A DNA stretch of 30,429 nt from a virus, in IMG/VR virus record IMGVR_UViG_3300021961_004831, positions 1 through 30,429 of that record, one strand, 5' to 3'. The position numbers and the translations under genes are program-made. The notes below the pieces were generated by a model. It was not told the origin of the DNA, did not search any database, and saw nothing but the letters and a program-made list of their open reading frames with translations. Of this stretch, positions 26,668 to 30,429 are shown in pieces. Each line of letters begins with the position of its first letter. Positions within the stretch are counted from its first letter, which is position 1.

Positions 26668-26745
26668 TTATGGACTTCCTGCCTATAACAGGTCCATAAG
26701 ATAAAGTCGTAATACATGTTGGCATAGCAGGTCCGCATAAGTCGT
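26668..26745. repeat. Imperfect tandem repeat and hairpin in the terL leader
   Basis: CAGGTCCATAAG (26689-26700) followed by AAGTCGT (26704-26710) recurs as CAGGTCCGCATAAG (26728-26741) and overlapping AAGTCGT (26739-26745), so a unit of about 39 bases is repeated once with small changes. GTCCGCA itself recurs at 26731-26737 and 26744-26750. The left copy also forms a hairpin, TATGGA/TCCATA (26669-26674 with 26693-26698) plus CCTG/CAGG around a CCTATAA loop. Repeats near a terminase gene are typical of packaging recognition sites, but a role in terL mRNA control is equally possible. Confidence 0.6.
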
Positions 26746-26771
26746 CCGCAAAGGGACATTCCTCACATGTT

Positions 26772-26853
26772 ATTTATTACGGAGAGAGAACGCTTATATT
26801 GTTACTACACTTAATAAACTGGTTTGGGTTGGGAGTGACACAGGGATCGCTAC
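26772..26853 (-). promoter_or_regulatory. Second copy of the bipartite motif (terL side)
   Basis: On the plus strand: ATTTATTACG at 26772-26781, five bases (GAGAG), AGAACGC at 26787-26793, and 50 bases further GGATCGCTAC at 26844-26853. The first two parts match the copy at 6447-6468 with identical spacing, 19 of 22 positions agreeing. The third part, GGATCGCTAC, is exact in both copies but lies at a different distance. Both copies lie upstream of late-gene blocks in the same orientation. Confidence 0.65.
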
Positions 26854-26878
26854 GTCTACAATCCGACATTTAAAGATT

Positions 26879-26948
26879 ACAATAATAAACACAACATATT
26901 GTATGTTTTTATTGTAAATACCACATATAGTACCTACTACATATAGTA
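26879..26948. repeat. AT-rich inverted repeat followed by tandem ACATATAGTA repeat
   Basis: ACAATAATAAACA (26879-26891) pairs with TGTTTTTATTGT (26904-26915) over 12 bp with one bulged T. Eight bases later ACATATAGTA occurs twice, at 26923-26932 and 26939-26948, a 16-base period. The tandem copies abut a minus-strand promoter candidate, so they may be operator sites; the inverted repeat could be a terminator or protein site. Confidence 0.5.
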
Positions 26949-26973
26949 TACTGTCTACTGGGGGTGATGTAGA
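26945..26973 (-). promoter_or_regulatory. Sigma70-like promoter candidate for the terL transcription unit
   Basis: Minus-strand -35 TCTACA (26968-26973, 4 of 6) and -10 TATACT (26945-26950, 5 of 6) with an exact 17-base spacer. Transcription would start near 26938 and give a leader of about 315 bases before terL, containing the AT inverted repeat, the bipartite motif and the tandem repeats. It overlaps the 5' part of the tRNA-like element. Based on consensus match only. Confidence 0.4.
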
Positions 26974-27039
26974 TAGCAGTAAGATGTTTGTTCCAATATC
27001 ACTACTTACTCAACCTGGGTGCAACTCCCAGCACCTCCA
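26960..27039 (+). ncRNA. tRNA/tmRNA-like acceptor and T-arm structure (non-canonical)
   Basis: GGGGGTG (26960-26966) pairs fully with CACCTCC (27032-27038) as a 7-bp acceptor stem with one G-U pair, followed by discriminator A27039. Just inside is a T-arm: CTGGG (27015-27019), a 7-base loop TGCAACT and CCCAG (27027-27031). The loop agrees with T-psi-C-R-A except G for the second T. A five-base linker TCAAC matches a variable loop, and GTAAG/CTTAC (26979-26983 with 27005-27009) sits exactly where an anticodon stem belongs. However the loop is 21 bases, the D region is 12 bases and no GG is present, so it cannot be a normal tRNA. The acceptor and T-arm are closer to tmRNA ends, but there is no tag frame or room for one. 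CCA is not encoded. The plus strand is preferred because the G-U pair would be A-C on the other strand. Confidence 0.45.
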
Positions 27040-27259
27040 CTGATCTGAAATTACCAAGTAAACATTGACGTATTCATATATATTTTCACGCCTGCTCGAT
27101 TGACATTGGGGGGTTATTAATAATCGTGTGTAGGTTGTGGGGTTGTGTGCGTAGGGTTTGCTCGGTTCTGTCTTAGGTGTGCGTATGTCTGCTGGCTTAC
27201 TCGCTCACCGTCCCAGCAAGCATATATATTTTTCTGAAATCGAACTAGATACCAGGACC

Positions 27260-27286
27260 AAAAGAAAACCAGGACCGAAGTCCTGG
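27260..27286 (-). terminator. Intrinsic terminator with cUUCGg loop
   Basis: On the minus strand CCAGGAC, loop TTCG, GTCCTGG (27269-27286), then TTTTCTTTT (27260-27268). The seven-pair stem closed by a C(UUCG)G tetraloop and a T-rich tail is a textbook strong terminator. It follows the stop of the last early gene by about 25 bases, and it isolates the early block from the packaging region. Confidence 0.9.
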
Positions 27287-27311
27287 CTCTCTCCGTGCAT
27301 ATACGTTGGGG

Positions 27312-27572
27312 CTACGTATAAATTAATTGGCTTTTAACTTTTCCATATTCAAACTCTACTTTCATAAATGGTTGAGTTCTGGACACATCTCTATACGCAG
27401 TTATATCACCTTTAAACTGTTGCAGTCTTCCAGCTGGTTTATGAATATAATAATCTTTCAAATAGAAAAATAGCTCTTGGTCATTTTCAAAACTTACTGG
27501 TCCTTGTACTGCATAAAATCTGTTATCAATACCTTTTCCAATAGTTTGAATATTCAAATATGCTTCATTCAT
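27312..27572 (-). CDS. 86-aa hypothetical early protein
   Basis: I choose the ATG at 27570-27572 because TTAGGAG lies eight bases before it; an ATG seven codons upstream has no ribosome site. The product (MNEAYLNIQTIGKGIDNRFYA, then GPVSFENDQELFFYLKDYY, then PFMKVEFEYGKVKSQLIYT) is a compact alpha/beta protein with many aromatic residues and no Cys. No family is recognised. It is the last gene before the cUUCGg terminator, so it closes the early operon. Confidence 0.7.
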   Translation of the reverse strand: MNEAYLNIQTIGKGIDNRFYAVQGPVSFENDQELFFYLKDYYIHKPAGRLQQFKGDITAYRDVSRTQPFMKVEFEYGKVKSQLIYT

Positions 27573-27600
27573 TTTATTATCTCCTAACTTCATAATTTAA

Positions 27601-27933
27601 TTATACATTGTTGTGGAGTTTATTCAACTTATGTATTACTTGGTATATGTGTTGATTTGGTTCTTGCTCTACATGTAAATCTAAGTCACTATCAAGCATT
27701 AAATAGTTATTACTCTCTGTGCCGTATTCTTCAATGTAGTGTTCTCTCTCATCATCTTCTACATAATCCAGCAGTTTTATTGTTAAGTCATGGAGATCTA
27801 ATTCATCTCGCTCGGTTTTCATAACTAATAATTCCACTAGCTCGTTTCTTCTGGTCACTTGCTCATAAATAAAGTATTGACATAATGCTATAACAAACAT
27901 ATAAGCAAATACTCCGTAAATAAATACTTCCAT
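27601..27933 (-). CDS. 110-aa membrane-anchored hypothetical protein
   Basis: The ATG (27931-27933) overlaps the stop of a 23-aa gene as TAATG and has AGGAG upstream. Residues 3-24 (VFIYGVFAYMFVIALCQYFI) form a membrane segment. The rest is acidic and helical (RNELVELLVMKTERDELDL, LLDYVEDDEREHYIEEYG) and would lie in the cytoplasm or periplasm depending on topology. No family is recognised. A role at the host membrane, for example exclusion or a lysis accessory, is possible but not shown. Confidence 0.7.
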   Translation of the reverse strand: MEVFIYGVFAYMFVIALCQYFIYEQVTRRNELVELLVMKTERDELDLHDLTIKLLDYVEDDEREHYIEEYGTESNNYLMLDSDLDLHVEQEPNQHIYQVIHKLNKLHNNV

Positions 27934-28004
27934 TATTTCTTTGTCTCCTTTTTCATTTTCTCTTTTAAATGTATATAATATCTTCTTACCTCTCTACCTA
28001 TCAT
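27933..28004 (-). CDS. 23-aa basic micro-protein
   Basis: A tiny reading frame between two genes: MIGREVRRYYIHLKEKMKKE plus a short Thr-Lys-Lys end. Its ATG is one base after the stop of the 27-aa frame, after GGAGAAG, and its own stop overlaps the next ATG as TAATG. This fits the tight coupling seen everywhere else. It may be a real small basic peptide, or mainly a device that carries ribosomes to the 110-aa gene. Confidence 0.5.
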   Translation of the reverse strand: MIGREVRRYYIHLKEKMKKETKK

Positions 28005-28005
28005 T

Positions 28006-28089
28006 TTATTCTTCTCCGTGTCTCTCTCTGTTGCAAGAAATACATCTGTATTCGTTCCAGTATGTTAGTTCAAAATTACACGCGTGCAT
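28006..28089 (-). CDS. 27-aa CxxC micro-protein
   Basis: The ATG (28087-28089) overlaps the stop of the 73-aa gene as TAATG. The peptide is MHACNFELTYWNEYRCISCN followed by RERHGEE. Cys4, Cys16 and Cys19, with His at 2 and 24, could hold one metal ion; CxxC is present. It is one of several tiny CxxC proteins in this block. No family is recognised, and expression is inferred from coupling only. Confidence 0.5.
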   Translation of the reverse strand: MHACNFELTYWNEYRCISCNRERHGEE

Positions 28090-28310
28090 TATTTATTTAT
28101 CTCCTTTTCTACTTCTCCCTTTAATACTTCTAACGCTCTTAGATAACCAACTTCAAAAGATACTCCAACATCTTCACCGTCCCAATTCATAACGTCATTA
28201 ATTAAATTGTCAACCTGCTGGATAGTATTGTCATAGTATTCAATATATTCAGAAATTGTTTCACGTGTCGCTTCTATATCTTCCTTAATTAGTTTTAGTA
28301 ATGCTTCCAT
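28089..28310 (-). CDS. 73-aa acidic helical protein
   Basis: The ATG overlaps the stop of the 117-aa gene (TAATG at 28308-28312). The first ~45 residues form an acidic amphipathic helix or coiled coil (MEALLKLIKEDIEATRETIS, YDNTIQQVDNLINDVMNW), followed by VSFEVGYLRALEVLKGEVEKE. No known family. Strong acidity could mean DNA mimicry or protein binding, but nothing specific is visible. Confidence 0.65.
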   Translation of the reverse strand: MEALLKLIKEDIEATRETISEYIEYYDNTIQQVDNLINDVMNWDGEDVGVSFEVGYLRALEVLKGEVEKEINK

Positions 28311-28663
28311 TACTCATCTCCTTCTATTATTTCTTCTTCTAGTACTTTGTCAACGTCATAACCTATCCCGTTAATATCAAATACTACGTCCCACTGGTCC
28401 CCTAGATACCATTCAGCACAACCGTTGAACCACTCCCAAACATATTTGTCTAGTGTGTTGTCGTCTTGTTCTTCTATCCAGTCCATGAATTTGGAATAGT
28501 TTAATCTATCACCAGCTGGCGTAGCAAAGAACGTTGTATTATCCCAGTCTTTTTTAATGCAATCTTCAGAGCAAAAATATTCACTGCCCGAACCCTCAGC
28601 AAGTATTCCTTTACTCATTCCTTTATTGCATACGTCACATTTACGGAAGTAATATTTTTTCAT
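28310..28663 (-). CDS. Zinc-ribbon-like protein, 117 aa
   Basis: The ATG overlaps the ardA stop (TAATG at 28661-28665). It begins MKKYYFRKCDVCNKGMSKGI and then YFCSEDCIKKDW, giving a CxxC...CxxxC metal site at residues 9-36, followed by an acidic, Trp-rich part (DKYVWEWFNGCAEWYLGDQW). A similar 'CDVC.KGM..G......YYCS..C' protein with an acidic Trp-rich tail recurs in many phages, as I recall, always as a small uncharacterised protein. It lies directly after ardA in the same operon. An anti-defence or regulatory role would fit the context but is not shown. Confidence 0.7.
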   Translation of the reverse strand: MKKYYFRKCDVCNKGMSKGILAEGSGSEYFCSEDCIKKDWDNTTFFATPAGDRLNYSKFMDWIEEQDDNTLDKYVWEWFNGCAEWYLGDQWDVVFDINGIGYDVDKVLEEEIIEGDE

Positions 28664-29268
28664 TAGTCTCTACTCCATACAAAATAACGGCTTTGGTTAA
28701 AGTTTTTTTCGTCCTTATATCCTAAGTCTATTTCAACGCACCAAAACCATGTATCCAAAATATATTCTTTTAGACTATCCCAACTTATCCAATGAGCAAA
28801 AAAATTATCTTCTATTTCATAGAACCCGTGAGCTTCCTTTACAAATTCTTCTGCATAATCTTCAGCGTCACTTAACCAATTAAATACTTGAACGTTGTCT
28901 TTGAATTCTGTCCAGCTAGAACTCTCACGGTCTAAATATTGTATATGATTTATTTGTAAGTATGCGTTTATGTAATCTGTATCTTCTACATCATTAAGTA
29001 GCTCAACAAGTTTGAATATTTCTATTCCGTGTGCAAACTCATCAACTTTGATATTCTCATAATCTGCAATCATGTATTCATCACCATTACACAAGTAAGG
29101 AACTTTTGCTTTGGTGTGAATAGTTTGAACGTTTAATGAATTATAAATTTCATCTAGCGTTGTATTTTTTGTAAATGATTTCCAGTAGAACGTTAGCTTA
29201 CCCATGTTATAGCAAGCTAAACATTGTATTGCTACATTGATACTGTCTTTATTTGTTTTTGTTTCCAA
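28663..29268 (-). CDS. ardA: ArdA-like antirestriction protein
   Basis: A 201-aa protein started by TTG at 29266-29268 behind AAGGAG; no nearer ATG exists. The ArdA layout is visible: N-terminal VAIQCLACYNMGKLTFYW (family ACLA.YN.G), IADYENIKVDEFAHGIEIF near residue 67-85, WLSDAEDYAEEFVKEAHGFY, then WDSLKEYILDTWFWCVEI and an aromatic C-terminus. The protein is strongly acidic. ArdA proteins mimic bent B-DNA and block type I restriction-modification enzymes, acting in the cytoplasm early in infection. Typical ArdA length is about 165-180, so this copy is slightly long, with extra residues in the middle and the C-terminus. It has its own promoter (29294-29322) right behind a terminator. Family assignment rests on motif order only. 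Confidence 0.75.
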   Translation of the reverse strand: METKTNKDSINVAIQCLACYNMGKLTFYWKSFTKNTTLDEIYNSLNVQTIHTKAKVPYLCNGDEYMIADYENIKVDEFAHGIEIFKLVELLNDVEDTDYINAYLQINHIQYLDRESSSWTEFKDNVQVFNWLSDAEDYAEEFVKEAHGFYEIEDNFFAHWISWDSLKEYILDTWFWCVEIDLGYKDEKNFNQSRYFVWSRD

Positions 29269-29293
29269 TTTATCTCCTTAACTAACTTAATTA

Positions 29294-29322
29294 ATTATTC
29301 CATATCTTGATTATAAAGTCAA
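29294..29322 (-). promoter_or_regulatory. Strong sigma70-type promoter for ardA and the following genes
   Basis: On the minus strand: -35 TTGACT (29317-29322, 5 of 6), exact 17-base spacer, -10 AATAAT (29294-29299, 5 of 6). The start would be near 29287, about 20 bases before the TTG start of ardA. It follows directly the terminator at 29324-29362, so upstream transcripts are stopped and a new one starts. This is the best host-type promoter in the window. Confidence 0.75.
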
Positions 29323-29323
29323 G

Positions 29324-29362
29324 AAATAAAAAAAGAACCAGGAGAATTGGAACTCCTGGCTC
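29324..29362 (-). terminator. Strong intrinsic terminator before ardA
   Basis: On the minus strand a 10-pair stem (29335-29344 with 29353-29362, one G-U pair, loop TTCCAATT) is followed by T7-A-T3 at 29324-29334. It follows the 83-aa gene by about 20 bases and ends the right-hand transcript. The stem core CCAGGA is shared with the terminator at 27260-27286. Confidence 0.9.
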
Positions 29363-29382
29363 TTTTCGGTGCGTTAGTTAGG

Positions 29383-29634
29383 TTATAAATATTCGTATGT
29401 ATTCATGCAATCATCACATAAAACGTTTAATAATCTTTGGTTATCTGTTATTAATTGCTCTGTGTTGGTCTTTACTCTCTCAATATTTGCATAAAGTTTA
29501 ACTAATTCATCTATTAGTACGGCTTTGAATTGTGTTAGTTCTTCTCTTGCGTTGTTATCTTCGCACGACTTAACTATAGTGTCCAGCTTTGACTGGATCT
29601 TGTGTACTAATAACTTAAATTGTTCTTCCGTCAT
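29383..29634 (-). CDS. 83-aa coiled-coil protein with C-terminal CxxC
   Basis: ATG at 29632-29634 after AGGAG. Nearly the whole protein is one helix or coiled coil (MTEEQFKLLVHKIQSKLDTI, ELTQFKAVLIDELVKLYANI, TNTEQLITDNQRLLNVL). It ends in a short CDDCMNTYEYL with a CxxC pair. No family is recognised. It is the last gene before the terminator and lies one base after the stop of the 31-aa zinc-ribbon gene. Dimerisation is likely from the coiled coil; the function is unknown. Confidence 0.7.
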   Translation of the reverse strand: MTEEQFKLLVHKIQSKLDTIVKSCEDNNAREELTQFKAVLIDELVKLYANIERVKTNTEQLITDNQRLLNVLCDDCMNTYEYL

Positions 29635-29635
29635 C

Positions 29636-29731
29636 TTAACTCCTGGTATTTAGTAGTACATAACAACTATGACATAGTGGTATATGGTCTATGACGTGAA
29701 AGTTATGATTACAATTTGTACATTTAATCAT
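29636..29731 (-). CDS. 31-aa mini zinc ribbon
   Basis: The ATG (29729-29731) overlaps the stop of the 60-aa gene as ATGA. The peptide MIKCTNCNHNFHVIDHIPLC then HSCYVLLNTRS has CxxC at 4-7 and CxxC at 20-23, a complete four-cysteine zinc-ribbon pattern in only 31 residues. Spacing and coupling to both neighbours support a real gene. Function unknown; such ribbons bind nucleic acid or protein. Confidence 0.65.
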   Translation of the reverse strand: MIKCTNCNHNFHVIDHIPLCHSCYVLLNTRS

Positions 29732-29910
29732 CTTGCGTCCCAGTTTATAGATGTAGCTTTGTGTAGTAAATGATTACTATCTCTGCTTATATTATCTTTA
29801 CATGTATTACATACGGTTAAGTATCTATTACTATCAATATTATTTTCTGCGACATCATCTCTATGTATATGACATACATCACAAAAAATTAACGTGTACA
29901 TTATTGTCAT
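29728..29910 (-). CDS. 60-aa zinc-ribbon protein
   Basis: The ATG (29908-29910) overlaps the preceding stop as ATGA and has AAGGAG upstream. It contains CDVC at residues 10-13 and CNTC at 34-37, a four-cysteine zinc-ribbon layout (MTIMYTLIFCDVCHIHRDDV, RYLTVCNTCKDNISRDS). The C-terminus is short and polar. No known family. It forms a pair with the 31-aa zinc ribbon immediately downstream; the two may be divergent duplicates or act together. Confidence 0.7.
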   Translation of the reverse strand: MTIMYTLIFCDVCHIHRDDVAENNIDSNRYLTVCNTCKDNISRDSNHLLHKATSINWDAR

Positions 29911-30104
29911 GTTCTACTCCTTAACTCTTTTAATTTATTTAACAATATATTATTTATTTCGTCAAGTCTTTCGTTCTCTTTATTTGCTAGTACTAATTCT
30001 TGCTTACGTTTATATTGAATAGCTTTACTAACTTCTCTATTCTTTACGTCTGCAAAATAGTATCCAACAAATAGTCCTATTAACACGACTATTACTAGCG
30101 TCAT
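29907..30104 (-). CDS. 65-aa single-pass membrane protein with coiled coil
   Basis: I place the start at the ATG 30102-30104, which overlaps the preceding stop as TAATG behind AGGA; an ATG five codons upstream has no ribosome site. Residues 1-17 (MTLVIVVLIGLFVGYYF) are an N-terminal membrane segment. The rest is a charged coiled coil (SKAIQYKRKQELVLANKEN, RLDEINNILLNKLKEL). This is the plan of inner-membrane spanins or small inhibitor proteins, but no lysis genes are next to it, so I do not assign a role. Confidence 0.65.
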   Translation of the reverse strand: MTLVIVVLIGLFVGYYFADVKNREVSKAIQYKRKQELVLANKENERLDEINNILLNKLKELRSRT

Positions 30105-30256
30105 TATTTTCCTATCCATGAATAGCTAACTTTATCTTGTGCTATAGCTTTCATTATTTGCTTATGTACTAATTTGTTTATTTTATCTTCACGTAGTCCA
30201 TTAGGTATTTCTACTTTAAAGATGTCCATAAAGATAGTTAGTTCTACTTTATCCAT
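30104..30256 (-). CDS. 50-aa hypothetical protein
   Basis: I choose the ATG at 30254-30256, which overlaps the previous stop as TAATG with GAGGAAG upstream, rather than a start ten codons earlier. The product is MDKVELTIFMDIFKVEIPNG then LREDKINKLVHKQIMKAIAQ and a short end KVSYSWIGK. It looks like a strand pair followed by two helices. No family is recognised. Both ends are TAATG-coupled. Confidence 0.65.
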   Translation of the reverse strand: MDKVELTIFMDIFKVEIPNGLREDKINKLVHKQIMKAIAQDKVSYSWIGK

Positions 30257-30381
30257 TATTCTTCTTCCTCTAAATGATCTAACCAATCTCCTGGTTGCAT
30301 ATTTAATACATATTCTTCTGCATCTTTATAATCTCTTGCGTGAAAAGATACAAATACTGTATAAATCGGCATGTCTTCCAT
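30256..30381 (-). CDS. 41-aa acidic hypothetical protein
   Basis: ATG at 30379-30381 with GGGAG upstream; start and stop are both in TAATG junctions. The peptide MEDMPIYTVFVSFHARDYKD then AEEYVLNMQPGDWLDHLEEEE has a beta strand, a helix and a very acidic end. The shape (short strand then helix with DA.EY) recalls small ferredoxin-like phage proteins, but this is only an impression. Function unknown. Confidence 0.65.
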   Translation of the reverse strand: MEDMPIYTVFVSFHARDYKDAEEYVLNMQPGDWLDHLEEEE

Positions 30382-30429
30382 TATCTTCTCTCCCTTATTT
30401 CTTGTCTAAACATTTTTAGTACTGTCTGT
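30381..30429 (-). CDS. 3' end of an upstream gene (partial)
   Basis: Fifteen sense codons (QTVLKMFRQEIRERR) ending in TAA at 30381-30383, whose last base begins the next ATG as TAATG. The open frame continues past the right edge. Only the coupling and the open frame support it; an internal ATG within these codons would make a very short peptide instead. Nothing can be said of function. Confidence 0.45.
   Translation of the reverse strand, partial: QTVLKMFRQEIRERR

Larger units (their letters stand above)
26622..27259. promoter_or_regulatory. 638-base structured non-coding region upstream of terL
   Basis: No convincing gene lies here. It is visibly richer in G+C than its flanks and carries: a hairpin and tandem repeat just before terL (26668-26745), the second copy of the bipartite motif (26772-26853), a 12-bp AT inverted repeat (26879-26915), a tandem 10-mer (26923-26948), a minus-strand promoter candidate (26945-26973), a tRNA-like fold on the plus strand (26960-27039), a G/T-rich plus-strand stretch (27106-27190), and a hairpin TGCTGG/CCAGCA (27190-27218). 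It separates the early block (terminated at 27260-27286) from the packaging genes. It is the best candidate for a late promoter region, a packaging (cos/pac) site, or both. Confidence 0.6.

Noticed and set aside
26631-26759. A 42-codon minus-strand frame (starting MSLCGRLMRTCYANMYYDF) ending just before terL
   Set aside because: The GAGG is only one base from the ATG, codon choice (CGG, CGA, ACC, GCC, GTC) is unlike the neighbours, and it lies across the tandem repeats and hairpins. Most likely non-coding.
26960-27039. A functional canonical tRNA
   Set aside because: No D-loop GG, D region only 12 bases, anticodon-position loop of 21 bases, T-loop G for T. Kept as a tRNA-like element only.
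26960-27039. A complete or permuted tmRNA gene
   Set aside because: There is no space for pseudoknots or a tag frame between the ends, and the order of the two ends is not permuted on the plus strand.
1-30429. Plus-strand genes, for example long frames opposite the capsid, 1805-aa, 1612-aa and terL genes
   Set aside because: They mirror real minus-strand genes, lack good ribosome sites and have protein compositions typical of antisense frames.
1-30429. CRISPR arrays, insertion sequences, integrase or attachment sites
   Set aside because: No regular repeat-spacer pattern, transposase or integrase motif was seen. The tRNA-like 3' end could in principle serve as an attP core, but no integrase is in the window.

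Overview
The window is a contiguous piece of a phage genome, probably a tailed phage with a short tail (podovirus-like). Every supported gene lies on the minus strand, so the biological reading order runs from the high coordinates to the low ones. The DNA is AT-rich (by eye about one third G+C), the genes are packed with almost no spacing, and most Shine-Dalgarno sequences are clear (AGGAG-type). This fits a phage of a streamlined, low-GC, probably marine bacterium. From memory, the scaffolding protein, the connector and the giant internal protein resemble those of actinobacteriophages and uncultured marine phages, so a low-GC marine actinobacterium is a reasonable host guess. A SAR11-type host cannot be excluded, and I hold either view weakly.

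Right-hand accessory/early block (30429 to about 27260): twelve small genes of 23-201 codons plus one partial gene, many of them tiny CxxC (zinc-ribbon-like) proteins, and an ArdA-type antirestriction protein. A strong intrinsic terminator (29324-29362) and a sigma70-like promoter (29294-29322) sit back to back upstream of ardA. The block closes with a second terminator that has a cUUCGg loop (27260-27286).

Non-coding block (27259 to 26622): about 640 bases, richer in G+C and structured. It contains a tRNA/tmRNA-like acceptor plus T-arm structure on the plus strand, inverted and tandem repeats, a promoter candidate, and one copy of a bipartite motif. The only other copy I see is in the second long gene-free stretch (6319-6537), upstream of the scaffold and capsid genes. 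Directly before terL there is a tandem imperfect repeat and a hairpin.

Virion block (26621 to 1): the large terminase subunit has an N-terminal Cys4 plus helix-turn-helix extension. It is followed by the portal, two small proteins, and then about 15.5 kb of very large, mostly unrecognised proteins of 1805, 597, 1612, 315, 413 and 441 aa. These are best read as internal virion or DNA-ejection proteins. They include a lytic transglycosylase (315 aa) and a 1612-aa protein with a Nudix hydrolase domain of ADP-ribose-pyrophosphatase type and a probable ADP-ribosyltransferase-like segment. After a 45-aa gene and the second gene-free stretch come scaffold, major capsid protein, a terminator, a head-decoration-like protein, a 50-aa protein, the connector (neck), a propeller-like tail hub/nozzle, and tail fibre or appendage proteins running off the left end. 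No tape measure, sheath, tail tube, integrase, replication gene or CRISPR array is present.

A unifying feature is the junction pentamer TAATG, in which the stop of one gene overlaps the start of the next. I count it 16 times. It resolved several gene starts and exposed six complete genes of 50 codons or fewer.
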